64,000 bases of DNA, from the NCBI RefSeq assembly GCF_001428545.1, contig NZ_LMHZ01000006.1, forward strand, positions 62,001 through 126,000, read 5' to 3'. The stretch's first letter is position 1. The number at the start of each line of letters is the position of its first letter. The notes beneath the pieces are model-generated. The model searched no databases. It was given only the letters and a program-made list of their open reading frames with translations, and was not told the origin of the DNA. Below are positions 54,331 to 63,019 of the stretch, one piece after another. Source of the DNA: Noviherbaspirillum sp. Root189. GTDB taxonomy: Bacteria; Pseudomonadota; Gammaproteobacteria; Burkholderiales; Burkholderiaceae_D. The position numbers were made by a program, and so were the translations under genes.

Positions 54331-56145
54331 CTACGCGCTGACCGCAAAACTTGACACGCCCGCCTGCAGATCCTGTGCCGCATATTGCAATTGCTGCACC
54401 GCTTCACTCGTTGCCTTGAGCGCATCGACTGCCTGTTGGGTTGCCTCGTTCAATTGCGTCATGGTTTCGGTAATCTGAGAGGCGCCGATGGCCTGTGACT
54501 GCATGCCTTCGAGCACCATGTCGAAGCGGGGCGGAAGCTTCTGGACTTGTTCAATCACGCTGCCGAGCGTATCGCTGACCTGCTGCGTTTCTTCCACGCT
54601 GCGCCGGATTTCTTCCGAAAATTTGTCCATGCCCATGACGCTCGCCGATACCGCGGATTGCATTTCCTTGAGCATTTGCTCGATGTCCCAGGTCGCTACC
54701 GAAGTCTGGTCCGCAAGGCGACGGATTTCAGTGGCGACCACGGAAAAGCCACGGCCCGCTTCGCCTGCCTTTTCGGCTTCGATTGCGGCATTGAGCGACA
54801 GGATGTTGGTCTGGTCAGCGACCTTAGTAATGGTCGTCAGAACGGCGTTGATGTTGCTTGCCTTTTCGGACAGCGCGGCGAGCTTGCCATTGATGGATTC
54901 GGTCGCATTGACCATCCGCTGCATGGTCAGGTCCATGCGGCGCAAATTGCCGACTGCATCCGTGGTGGCCGTTGTCGTATCGTCGGCGACCTGGTTGACT
55001 TCTTCCATCGCTTTCAGCAACTGAGCGGTATTGGCGGAAATCTCCTTGGTGGTGCTGAGCACTTCGATACTGGTCTGGGCCTGTTCGACGCCGGTGGATT
55101 CCTGCTGGCGCGCCGATGCGGCGATCTCGGTAGTCGAAGTCGCTACCTGTATGCCTGCCTTTTGCACACGATTGAGGAGGGCGCGCAGATTATCGAACAT
55201 CCGGGCCAGGCCGTCGCCGAGCTGTCCAATGGCATCGTTGCCACTCACTGCCACACGACCGGTCAGATCACCTCGCGCGGCACGAGAAACAACTTCCAGC
55301 AGCGAATCGACCTTGCTGCGCAATTCGTTGGTGGCTTGCTGTTCGCGCGCCTGGTTTTCCTGGATCGTGTCGGCCATGACGTTGAACTGAGTGGTCACTT
55401 TGCCGAGGTCGTCCATGCTGATAATCTCCGCGCGCGCGGATTGGTTTCCTTTTGCAATCGCCTGCACCGCACTTGTCAGGTTGGTCAGCGGACGCAGGAT
55501 AGATCGAGCAAGTGTGACGGCAATCAGCAATGCGGCGAGCACGGAGGTGAGGCCGCCCACCACAAGCAACAGCATCGAGTTACGCCGCTGCTCGTTCGCA
55601 TGCGCCGCACGTTCCGTCAGGAGACGGTTCTCTTCCGCGTTAAAATCTGCCAGGATGTCGTGAACACTCGCGATGTGATTGAAACCGGAGGTAATGACCG
55701 GATCGCGAGCTAGTTGATCGACTGGATTGGCTGCCTTTGCCATGTCGCGGCGCTGTGCAATGATTGGACGTACGACGTTGCCCATCCAGTCACTGATCAG
55801 AGGTTCAATTTTCCTCAGTCGTTCGTGCTGCACGGGATTGTCTGTCGACAGTGTTTTAACTTGTTGAAGATACTGTTGCACTTCCTTTTCTTTTTCGCCA
55901 ATTCCTTGTAAAAAGTTTTCATTGGCGGTCAAAAGGTAACCCCGGTATCCTGCCTGGATATCGAGCAGGCTTGCTTCAAGTCCATGGCTCTTCAACAGAA
56001 GCTGGAGGGTGTGCCGGTCCCAGCTATTGGCCTCGGTGAGCTTGTTGAAATTGTTATACATGGTCATCAGCAGGGCCAGCAGCAGGATGACAATCGCGCC
56101 GAACCCGGCGTACAGTTTTTTTTGTATGCTCAAATCTCTCAACAT
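54331..56145 (-). CDS. wspA: Methyl-accepting chemoreceptor (WspA)
   Basis: 604 residues from ATG 56145 (GGAGAAT ribosome site). Helix 1 about 13-30, a periplasmic CHASE3-like domain (about 31-190; [15 protein letters not shown]), helix 2 about 192-215, HAMP (about 215-270) and a long signalling coiled coil with the hairpin tip [25 protein letters not shown]. There is no C-terminal CheR-binding pentapeptide. In Pseudomonas WspA senses surface contact. First gene of wspABCDEF. Confidence 0.93.
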   Translation of the reverse strand: MLRDLSIQKKLYAGFGAIVILLLALLMTMYNNFNKLTEANSWDRHTLQLLLKSHGLEASLLDIQAGYRGYLLTANENFLQGIGEKEKEVQQYLQQVKTLSTDNPVQHERLRKIEPLISDWMGNVVRPIIAQRRDMAKAANPVDQLARDPVITSGFNHIASVHDILADFNAEENRLLTERAAHANEQRRNSMLLLVVGGLTSVLAALLIAVTLARSILRPLTNLTSAVQAIAKGNQSARAEIISMDDLGKVTTQFNVMADTIQENQAREQQATNELRSKVDSLLEVVSRAARGDLTGRVAVSGNDAIGQLGDGLARMFDNLRALLNRVQKAGIQVATSTTEIAASARQQESTGVEQAQTSIEVLSTTKEISANTAQLLKAMEEVNQVADDTTTATTDAVGNLRRMDLTMQRMVNATESINGKLAALSEKASNINAVLTTITKVADQTNILSLNAAIEAEKAGEAGRGFSVVATEIRRLADQTSVATWDIEQMLKEMQSAVSASVMGMDKFSEEIRRSVEETQQVSDTLGSVIEQVQKLPPRFDMVLEGMQSQAIGASQITETMTQLNEATQQAVDALKATSEAVQQLQYAAQDLQAGVSSFAVSA

Positions 56146-56417
56146 GTATTCTCCGTAGTCCTCCGGACCATCATCGGCCGAACGGCGCGTGCAACGCCGC
56201 AGGAAGTATGCCAAGTGTAACGCGAACTGTTTCGACGGATGTGGCCGGGGTGGGATGGACGGCAGGAACGGGCAGGGCGGGCACCTGGCAGTGGAGAACA
56301 AACCATGCATCGGTGGCTGTTACAGGAGACACGTATTGGGCGTGGTTCGGGAATGCGGCCGGCAGATTCGGCGCCTTCGCGACCTATGCCAGGTAAGGAC
56401 TACGACAATATATTATA

Positions 56418-56493
<76 letters not shown>

Positions 56494-56628
56494 ATGCTGC
56501 AATTTTAGGGCGCACCCCATGAAGCGGCAAGACGCGGCGCCGCATACCGCTAAGACGCCTCTTCAAAAAAACGACCCAAGTATTTGAATCTATTGACGGA
56601 AATTCCTTTAGGCCACTATAGTTGCAAT

Positions 56629-56856
56629 ATGATTGCCGAATTTCATCAACTTTCCGAAAAAATCACCCGGTTGGCCGAACTGGCTCAGTCCCTGCGTCGC
56701 GAGAACGCTGAGCTGCGCCTCGCGCTGGCATCGGTGACGGCAGAGAATGCGGATCTGGCCCGACGCATCGAAGAAGCATACCAACGTGTGTCCGCCTTGC
56801 TCGACAAGATCCCTGCATCGGATGAACCGAATGAATCGAATGAGGAGGTGGCATGA
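56629..56856 (+). CDS. ZapB-like coiled-coil protein
   Basis: 75 residues from ATG 56629, nearly all one coiled coil: MIAEFHQLSEKITRLAELAQSLRRENAELRLALASVTAENADLARRIEEA with heptad leucines. Its stop overlaps zapA by four bases. ZapB-type proteins link ZapA to the division machinery, so a divisome role is inferred from size, coiled coil and location. Other short coiled-coil families are possible. Weak ribosome site; a TTG at 56584 is an alternative start. Confidence 0.75.
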   Translation: MIAEFHQLSEKITRLAELAQSLRRENAELRLALASVTAENADLARRIEEAYQRVSALLDKIPASDEPNESNEEVA

Positions 56857-57164
56857 TCCAGCTTGACGTAACCATTATGGGTCAGGCCTACAAGCTCGCT
56901 TGCAAGGAAGGCGAAGAACAGGCTCTGCAGCAGGCGGTAGATTACCTGGACCAAAAAATGTGCGCGATTCGTGACGCAGGCAAGATCAAGGGAACCGATC
57001 GTATTGCAGTGATGGCAGCGCTTGGCATCGCGGCGGAACTTTTGGCCACCAAGTCAGGTGAAGGGCCGTTCGCCGGTATGGCGCTCGCAGAGGTGAAAGA
57101 GAAAATTGCCGTGATGCATACCGTGCTCGATACTGCATTGGCACCTCAGGAAAATCTCTTTTAG
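56853..57164 (+). CDS. zapA: Cell division protein ZapA
   Basis: Cytoplasmic FtsZ-bundling factor, 103 residues: VTIMGQAYKLACKEGEEQALQQAVDYLDQKM followed by a helix (AVMAALGIAAELLATKSGEG) and coiled coil. Next to the 6S RNA gene, as in many proteobacteria. Coupled by ATGA to the ZapB-like gene. Confidence 0.95.
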   Translation: MIQLDVTIMGQAYKLACKEGEEQALQQAVDYLDQKMCAIRDAGKIKGTDRIAVMAALGIAAELLATKSGEGPFAGMALAEVKEKIAVMHTVLDTALAPQENLF

Positions 57165-57202
57165 TTCATTGGAAACACTCTCAAAAATCTTCGGCAAAGG
57201 CT

Positions 57203-57230
57203 TTGACATGCGGCGCGATTGGGGTAATAT
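57203..57230 (+). promoter_or_regulatory. Sigma-70 promoter of 6S RNA
   Basis: TTGACA (57203-57208), 16-bp spacer, TAATAT (57225-57230). The expected start is at about 57237. Confidence 0.85.
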
Positions 57231-57236
57231 GAAACC

Positions 57237-57410
57237 TCCTGCCGTGTTCGCGATTGCCATATATTCCTTGAACCATTTATGTGCATCGGTTGCGGAATTT
57301 TGTTCGATGGGCGTGAGCGTCGCTAGTCCGATGAACCCGAAATTGAACTAACTGTGACCACCTTGAACCGTAAGGTTCGGGATGCCGGCAAAGACGGCAC
57401 AGGCGGGGCT
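57237..57410 (+). ncRNA. ssrS: 6S RNA
   Basis: Roughly 174 nt. The 5' end CCTCCTGCCGTGTTCGC and the 3' end GACGGCACAGGCGGGG can form the closing stem, and ACCTTGAACC near 57360 resembles the conserved 3' part of E. coli 6S. Position directly after zapA is the conserved location. It would fold around a large central bubble that mimics an open promoter and bind RNA polymerase holoenzyme. Ends are estimated from the promoter and the 3' stem. Confidence 0.85.
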
Positions 57411-57417
57411 AATTCTC

Positions 57418-57448
57418 AAAGCGGCTGCATGATTGCAGCCGCTTTTTT
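57418..57448 (+). terminator. Terminator of the 6S RNA transcript
   Basis: GCGGCTGCA / TGCAGCCGC stem with TGAT loop, extended by AAA/TTT and followed by six T. Confidence 0.92.
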
Positions 57449-57574
57449 ATGCGCGTCACATTTGTCATTGCATGGCCAATGACTTGATTTTCTTGTGGCT
57501 TGCTTGCGGTTTGCAATTTGCAATGCACGTGTACAGACAATACTCAGATAACGACAAGGGCAACAAGGCACGAC

Positions 57575-58033
57575 ATGCAGTACTGGCTGATGAAATCCGA
57601 ACCCGACGAGGTCAGCATTGACGATGCGCTTGCTGCACCGGGTAGCGTGGTTCCCTGGGTTGGAGTACGCAATTATCAGGCACGCAATTTCATGCGCGAC
57701 GCAATGCGCATCGGCGATGGCGTGCTGTTCTATCATTCGAGCTGCGCAGAACCCGGCATTGCCGGTCTGGCCGAAGTAGCCAGTACCGCTTATCCGGATC
57801 CCACGCAGTTCGATGCGGACAGCAAGTATTACGATCCCAAGTCAATGCCTGAAAATCCACGCTGGCTCATGGTCGATGTCAAGGCAACGCACAAGACGCG
57901 CCTGATGCCATTAGCGGAATTGCGAAGTCTCCCGGACCTTGGTGACATGCAGATCCTCAAGCGCGGCAACCGCCTTTCCATCACGCCTGTATCGCCATTC
58001 GAATGGCGGTGTATCATCCAGCACATCAAATAA
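57575..58033 (+). CDS. EVE-domain protein (PUA-like)
   Basis: 152 residues starting MQYWLMKSEPDEVS. Typical EVE pattern: YWLMKSEPDE, WVGVRNYQARNFMRDAMRIGDGVLFYHSSC, GIAGLAEVAS, and PRWLMVDVKA. EVE proteins bind modified bases or RNA; a nucleic-acid or restriction-related role is the usual proposal but the ligand here is unknown. The start lies 25 codons inside the open frame. Confidence 0.92.
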   Translation: MQYWLMKSEPDEVSIDDALAAPGSVVPWVGVRNYQARNFMRDAMRIGDGVLFYHSSCAEPGIAGLAEVASTAYPDPTQFDADSKYYDPKSMPENPRWLMVDVKATHKTRLMPLAELRSLPDLGDMQILKRGNRLSITPVSPFEWRCIIQHIK

Positions 58034-58050
58034 TCACCGGAAAGATCTGG

Positions 58051-58854
58051 ATGGACATCTCGCTTATCGCAGGCTTGCTCGTGCTTGGTGCTGCGGTCGG
58101 GTTTGCGGCTGGCTTGCTCGGCATCGGAGGAGGAATGCTGCTGGTGCCGTTCATCACGATGATCCTCACGGCAAAGCATTTCCCGCAGGAGTACGTGATC
58201 CATATGGCAATTGCGACCTCGCTCGCCACCATCATGTTCACATCGATCTCTTCAGTGCGGGCGCATCATGCACGCGGCGCAGTGATGTGGAACATCGTAA
58301 AACTGCTGGCTCCTGGAATCCTCATCGGATCATGGGTAGGTCCCTGGATCGGCGCGCATTTGAATCCATCGACACTGGCCTTGTCGTTCGCAGTGTTCGT
58401 GGCGTTTTCCGCGTCGCAGATGCTGCTTGATAAGAAGCCGGCAGCGGCGCGCGACCTTCCCAGTGCAACCGGCATGTTTGCCGCAGGCGGAGGCATTGGT
58501 GTGCTCGCCGGACTGGTCGGTGCCGGCGGCGGTTTCGTATCGGTGCCGTTCATGACCTGGTGTAATGTGAAGATTCACAATGCAGTCGCCACCAGCGCCG
58601 CTCTGGGATTCCCGATTGCGCTCGCCGGCACCCTGTCCAATGTCTATTTCGGCTTGCAGGAAGATAATCTGCCGAGCGGCTCGCTGGGCTTTATCTACCT
58701 GCCGGCACTGCTGGTGATTTCGCTTGCCAGCGTCACCACGGCGCCGCTTGGCGCGAGGACCGCGCACAAACTTCCAGTCAAATCGCTGAAAAAGATTTTT
58801 GCCGTGCTGCTGTACTCGCTCGCTGCTTATATGCTGTACAAGGCGTTTGCCTAG
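58051..58854 (+). CDS. TauE/SafE-family sulfite/organosulfonate exporter
   Basis: Eight-helix transporter, 267 residues. MDISLIAGLLVLGAAVGFAAGLLGIGGGMLLVPF is the repeated signature, and GVLAGLVGAGGGFVSVPFMTWC repeats it in the second half. It follows the EVE gene after 17 bp with a GGAAAG ribosome site, so the two are likely co-transcribed. Substrate may be sulfite, sulfonate or an organic anion. A perfect 18-bp inverted repeat covers its stop codon. Confidence 0.9.
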   Translation: MDISLIAGLLVLGAAVGFAAGLLGIGGGMLLVPFITMILTAKHFPQEYVIHMAIATSLATIMFTSISSVRAHHARGAVMWNIVKLLAPGILIGSWVGPWIGAHLNPSTLALSFAVFVAFSASQMLLDKKPAAARDLPSATGMFAAGGGIGVLAGLVGAGGGFVSVPFMTWCNVKIHNAVATSAALGFPIALAGTLSNVYFGLQEDNLPSGSLGFIYLPALLVISLASVTTAPLGARTAHKLPVKSLKKIFAVLLYSLAAYMLYKAFA

Positions 58855-58878
58855 CCTGCTCAGGCTAGGCAAACGCCT
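58841..58878. repeat. Perfect 18-bp inverted repeat over the stop codon of the TauE gene
   Basis: AGGCGTTTGCCTAGCCTG (58841-58858) and CAGGCTAGGCAAACGCCT (58861-58878), two-base centre. It overlaps the TauE stop and lies 10 bp from the stop of the convergent acyl-CoA synthetase gene. It probably works as a shared terminator hairpin or transcript stabiliser, though no T-run follows on either strand. Confidence 0.85.
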
Positions 58879-58888
58879 CGGGCAATGG

Positions 58889-60421
58889 TCATGGATGGTC
58901 TTTGAACTGATCCCGCAAAACGTTCTTTTGCACCTTGCCCATCGTATTGCGCGGAAGGTCATGTACGAAAAAGATACGCTTGGGTACCTTGAAGTTGGCG
59001 ATACGGGACTTCAGGTAGTCAATGATCTGCGCTTCATCTAACGCCGTATCGGTCTTGGTCACGACCACCGCGGTAACGGCTTCACCAAAGTCGGGATGCG
59101 GCAAACCAATCACCGCCGATTCGACGACACCTTCCATCTCATCAATGAAGGATTCGATCTCCTTCGGATAAACATTGTAGCCCCCCGAAATGATCAGATC
59201 CTTGCTGCGTCCGACTATGCTCAGATAACCCCGCGCATCAAATCTGCCTACATCACCCGTCTTGAAGTAGCCGTCAGCGGTAAATTCTTCCGCTGTCTTT
59301 TCGGGCATGCGCCAGTATCCCTTGAATACGTTGGGCCCTTTTACCTGGATGTCCCCGATCTCATCCACCGCACACGGCGTGCCGTCGCCCTTCACGACGC
59401 GTACCGAAACGCCAGGAAGCGGAAGGCCAACCGTGCCGCCGATGCGCTCCCCATCGTAGGGATTGGAAACCAGCATGGTGGTTTCGCTCATGCCGTAGCG
59501 TTCCAGGATGGTATGTCCGGTCCGTTCGGCAAAGGTCTTGAATGTGTCGGTCAGCAAGGGAGCCGATCCGGAAATGAATAGCCGCATCCTGGCGCAGAGT
59601 TCGCGATCAAAACCCGGCTCGGCGATTAACCTCACATAATAGGTCGGCACACCCATGAAGACGGTTGCCCGCGGCAGGCATCGTAAAACTTCAGCAGTGT
59701 CAAAGCGCGGCAGGAAAATCATCTTGCTGCCGTTGAGCAGCGCCCCATGCGATGCCACGAACAGGCCGTGTACGTGAAAGAGAGGCAGGGCATGCAGGAG
59801 CACGTCGCCCGCTTGCCAATGCCAGTATTCCTGCAGCACAAGGGCATTGGACGCGAGATTGTCATGCGTGAGCATGGCTCCCTTGCTGCGGCCTGTCGTA
59901 CCTGAGGTATACAGGATCGCGGCAAGGTCTTCGGGGACGCGATGCACGGTGTCGAAACTGTTTGATTGCAGCGCAGCGCGCGTCAACAGCGTACCCGTCC
60001 GATCATCGCCAAGGGTAAAGACATGCCTGGTGCCGCTGGAAAAGGCAATTTGCGATACCCATCCAAAATTCTGAGGTGAACACACGACAACCGACGGTTC
60101 CGCATTCTCGATGAAGTAAGCCATTTCAGCTGCCCGATACGCGGTATTGAGCGGCAGATAGACATAACCTGCGCGTAGGGTAGCCAGATACAGGATCAGG
60201 GCTTCCGGGGATTTTTCGACTTGCACGGCGATGCGGGCATCCATCGGGAGATCAAGAGCGGCAAGCAGGTTGGCCATCTTGGCGCTGGCGCGGTCAATAT
60301 CGTTCCAGCTGTAGTAAAGGCCATCATGTGTTTCAATACAGCACGCCGTCATGTCCTCCGGGAAGCGACTCTGGAACAGTGCGTAAAGGTTTGCGTTCGG
60401 GGTTGCATTCATTATTGTCAT
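58889..60421 (-). CDS. Malonyl-CoA synthetase-like AMP-dependent acyl-CoA ligase
   Basis: 510 residues of the ANL superfamily: ILYTSGTTGRSKGAMLTHDNL (motif A3), LFISGSAPLLTDTFKTFAERTGHTILERYGMSETTM (A5), GYFKTGDVGRFDARGYLSIVGRSKDLIISGGYNVYPKEIESF (A7-A8) and PRNTMGKVQKNVL with the catalytic lysine. The overall shape matches MatB (malonate-CoA ligase) rather than fatty-acid synthetases, but the substrate is inferred. The ATG at 60421 overlaps the upstream hydratase stop; ATG 60412 is also possible. Confidence 0.82.
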   Translation of the reverse strand: MTIMNATPNANLYALFQSRFPEDMTACCIETHDGLYYSWNDIDRASAKMANLLAALDLPMDARIAVQVEKSPEALILYLATLRAGYVYLPLNTAYRAAEMAYFIENAEPSVVVCSPQNFGWVSQIAFSSGTRHVFTLGDDRTGTLLTRAALQSNSFDTVHRVPEDLAAILYTSGTTGRSKGAMLTHDNLASNALVLQEYWHWQAGDVLLHALPLFHVHGLFVASHGALLNGSKMIFLPRFDTAEVLRCLPRATVFMGVPTYYVRLIAEPGFDRELCARMRLFISGSAPLLTDTFKTFAERTGHTILERYGMSETTMLVSNPYDGERIGGTVGLPLPGVSVRVVKGDGTPCAVDEIGDIQVKGPNVFKGYWRMPEKTAEEFTADGYFKTGDVGRFDARGYLSIVGRSKDLIISGGYNVYPKEIESFIDEMEGVVESAVIGLPHPDFGEAVTAVVVTKTDTALDEAQIIDYLKSRIANFKVPKRIFFVHDLPRNTMGKVQKNVLRDQFKDHP

Positions 60422-61191
60422 TTTCCTTTGAATACAGGTTTGCGTTTTTCGAGAAAGCTTGCAACGCCTTCTTGGTAATCGTGCGATTCAAGCAGGGAAA
60501 AGGCTTCCATCGACTCCGCATCGCTCAGGGGTGCAGCTTGCGTGGTCAGGCGATGTGCGAGCTTTTTGTTCATGCGCGCAGCCAGTGGCGCACCTTTGGC
60601 GATCCGTTGCGCCGCCTCATGCGCGGCGGCGAGCGCATCGTCGGCAATGCGCGTTACCAGGCCTTTTTCCTTTGCTTCCGCCGCGTCGAAAACACGTCCT
60701 TCGAGCAGGATATCCAGTGCAACCGCTTTTCCGACGAGAACAAGCAGATGTCGCATTTCGTTTGGCGCAAGTGCGAAACCGAGGCGGTTGATCGGTATGC
60801 CGAATCTGGCGTTGGGGGCGGCGATGCGCAAATCGCATGCGCTGGCAATTTCAAGTCCACCGCCGACACAAACGCCTTCAATCGCGGCGATTGTCGGATG
60901 CATGCATCCCGCAATGGCATCCAGCGCGCCTCCGATCAGATCGTTGTGGTAGTGAAGCCCTTGTTCGACCGTGCTTCGCACCAGCTTGAATTCCTCGACA
61001 TCGGCGCCAGCGGCAAACTGATGATTATCACCTTGGATAATCACGCAGCGCAGCGTGTCATCGGAGGACAGTGATGCAAATGCTTCTTTCAGCGCCTCCC
61101 ACATGGCAACGTCAAGGGCGTTCAGCTTGCCTGCATTGCAGAGTGTTACGGTGGCAATATCGCCCTGGCGGTCAACGTGTATCTGTCCCAT
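60418..61191 (-). CDS. Enoyl-CoA hydratase/isomerase family protein
   Basis: 257 residues, a second crotonase. Features: CNAGKLNALDVAMWEALKEAF, HQFAAGADVEEF and ATIAAIEGVCVGGGLEIASACDLRIAAPNARFGIPINRLG, then VASFLEKRKPVFKGK at the end. Coupled to the acyl-CoA ligase by a 4-bp overlap and 5 bp after lgt, so the four genes lysR-lgt-ech-ligase form one run. Substrate unknown. Confidence 0.92.
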   Translation of the reverse strand: MGQIHVDRQGDIATVTLCNAGKLNALDVAMWEALKEAFASLSSDDTLRCVIIQGDNHQFAAGADVEEFKLVRSTVEQGLHYHNDLIGGALDAIAGCMHPTIAAIEGVCVGGGLEIASACDLRIAAPNARFGIPINRLGFALAPNEMRHLLVLVGKAVALDILLEGRVFDAAEAKEKGLVTRIADDALAAAHEAAQRIAKGAPLAARMNKKLAHRLTTQAAPLSDAESMEAFSLLESHDYQEGVASFLEKRKPVFKGK

Positions 61192-61196
61192 ATTGC

Positions 61197-61994
61197 TCAG
61201 GCAGGGTATCTGCGATAGGTGACGATCAGCGCCACGACCCCGAAAACAACCATCGGCAGCGACAGCATCTGGCCGGCTGAAATCGTGATGCCGGCGAAAC
61301 CGACCTCATAGTCTGGCGTCCGGAAGTATTCGGTGAAAAAACGCGCAAGGCCGTAGAGGCCAACGAAAACCGCGCCGACCGCCAGCGGTGGACGTTGTTT
61401 GCGCGCGTAGATCCAGAGAATGATGAAAAGCAGCAGTCCATCGACCAGCGCCTGATAGATCGGCGACGGGTGGCGCGGTATGTTGTCCACGTTGGGCCAG
61501 ATCATTGCCCAGGGCAGGGAAGGGTCCGCAGGACGGCCTGGCAGTTCGGCATTGATGAAATTCCCGATGCGCCCGGCCGCATAACCCAGCGGGACCATGG
61601 GTGCAATGAAATCGTAGACAGCGACCGTGGTGCGGCCCTTTCTCCGCGCCCAGAGCGCCATGGCGATCAGCACGCCGATAAAACCGCCATGGAAGGACAT
61701 CCCGCCCTTCCAGATGGCGAAGATTTCCAGCGGATGGGTGAAATAAAAAGCCGGATGATAAAAGATGACCTCTCCCAGGCGCCCACCCAAAATGACACCC
61801 AGTACGCCGTAAAACAACATGTCATCAAGGTCCTCCGGCTTCCAGCCTGCCGCTGCCATATGCGGCTGGCGGGCGCGTATCCGGCCAAGGACCAGGAATT
61901 GGACAAAGGCGAGCAAGTACATCAAGCCATACCAGTGCACGGATAGCGGGCCGATTGAAAAGGCAATCGGGTCAGGCAGCGGGTGTGTCAGCAT
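61197..61994 (-). CDS. lgt: Prolipoprotein diacylglyceryl transferase
   Basis: 265 residues, about seven membrane helices. Adds diacylglycerol to the lipobox cysteine of prolipoproteins. The Lgt signature GRIGNFINAELPGRP is intact, and the MSFHGGFIGVLIAMALW segment is also typical. Its start directly adjoins the lysR stop. Confidence 0.97.
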   Translation of the reverse strand: MLTHPLPDPIAFSIGPLSVHWYGLMYLLAFVQFLVLGRIRARQPHMAAAGWKPEDLDDMLFYGVLGVILGGRLGEVIFYHPAFYFTHPLEIFAIWKGGMSFHGGFIGVLIAMALWARRKGRTTVAVYDFIAPMVPLGYAAGRIGNFINAELPGRPADPSLPWAMIWPNVDNIPRHPSPIYQALVDGLLLFIILWIYARKQRPPLAVGAVFVGLYGLARFFTEYFRTPDYEVGFAGITISAGQMLSLPMVVFGVVALIVTYRRYPA

Positions 61995-62888
61995 CTATCT
62001 CTTTCTTAGTAATTCAAGGAAGGTGCGCAGGGCTGGTGACGGGTTGTCGCGCCGCCAGGCCAGCCCGGTTTCCACGGATACGGTTTTATCGGACAAGGAT
62101 TTGTAATCGACACCGGGTCGTTTCAGGTTAGACACGGATTGTGGCACAAGAGCAATGCCCATGCCGGCGGATACCAGGCCCACGATAGTCTGCATCTGGA
62201 TAGCTTCCTGCCCGATGCGCGGCGTCAATCCGGCGTCACGAAAGCAGCCAACGATTGCATCATGGAAAGCCGGGGCGATGCGTCGCGGAAAGATGATTAA
62301 TGGCATGTCGGCGACTTCCGCCAGTGCGACTGTCGCTTTGGTATGCAGGTCTTTGAAACCGTGAGGGAGGGCGAGAATCAACGGTTCGGATAAAACGGTG
62401 ACATAGGCAAGTTCTGCTTTGGCCTTGTCGTGCAGCGGGGGAATCAGCAAGCCGGCGTCGATACGGCTATGCATCAGATCATCGACCTGCAAGTCGCTGG
62501 TGGCTTCACGCAGGTCGATCTGGATTTGCGGGTAACGTTCACGAAACTCGCGTAGCAACGGGGGAAGCACGCTGTAATCAGCGGTCGATACGAAGGACAG
62601 CGACAGCAAGCCCGATTCTCCGGATGCCGCTCGCCGTGCAATATCCGGGAGGCTGGCTGCCTGCTGGAGGATGCGGCGCGCTTCGGGCAGCAGGGCGGCA
62701 CCGGCCGGCGTCAGGGCGACACTGCGCTTGGTACGTTCAAACAGCGGCGTCCCCAACTCGGCTTCAAGCGACTGTATGGTCTGCGACAACGGCGGTTGGG
62801 TCATGTGCAGACGCGCGGCCGCCCTGCCAAAGTGATTTTCTTCAGCCACGGCAACGAAATAGCGTAATTGCCTCAGTTCGATGCTCAT
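61995..62888 (-). CDS. LysR-family transcriptional regulator
   Basis: 297 residues. N-terminal winged helix (MSIELRQLRYFVAVAEENHFGRAAARLHMTQPPLSQTIQSLEAELGTPLFERTKRSVALTPAGAALL) and a periplasmic-binding-like effector domain (about 90-297). Divergent from ilvD with 131 bp between the starts, so ilvD is a likely target; it could also act on lgt or the acyl-CoA genes behind it. Ligand unknown. The start at 62888 is the family start. Confidence 0.94.
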   Translation of the reverse strand: MSIELRQLRYFVAVAEENHFGRAAARLHMTQPPLSQTIQSLEAELGTPLFERTKRSVALTPAGAALLPEARRILQQAASLPDIARRAASGESGLLSLSFVSTADYSVLPPLLREFRERYPQIQIDLREATSDLQVDDLMHSRIDAGLLIPPLHDKAKAELAYVTVLSEPLILALPHGFKDLHTKATVALAEVADMPLIIFPRRIAPAFHDAIVGCFRDAGLTPRIGQEAIQMQTIVGLVSAGMGIALVPQSVSNLKRPGVDYKSLSDKTVSVETGLAWRRDNPSPALRTFLELLRKR

Positions 62889-63019
62889 AGGTTTTAATAT
62901 GCAATTCGACTTAATCAGGAATGAATCATATATTTGACACCTAGCTGGGGGCAAGGCAATCTAGCGGTCTTTGCCGCTTCGTTAGGAGCGGCCATCCGAC
63001 GAGATACCTGGAGACGACC

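Noticed and set aside
56584-56628. Upstream extension of the ZapB-like gene from a TTG codon
   Set aside because: It would add 15 residues without coiled-coil character, and no ribosome site is evident. ATG 56629 is simpler.
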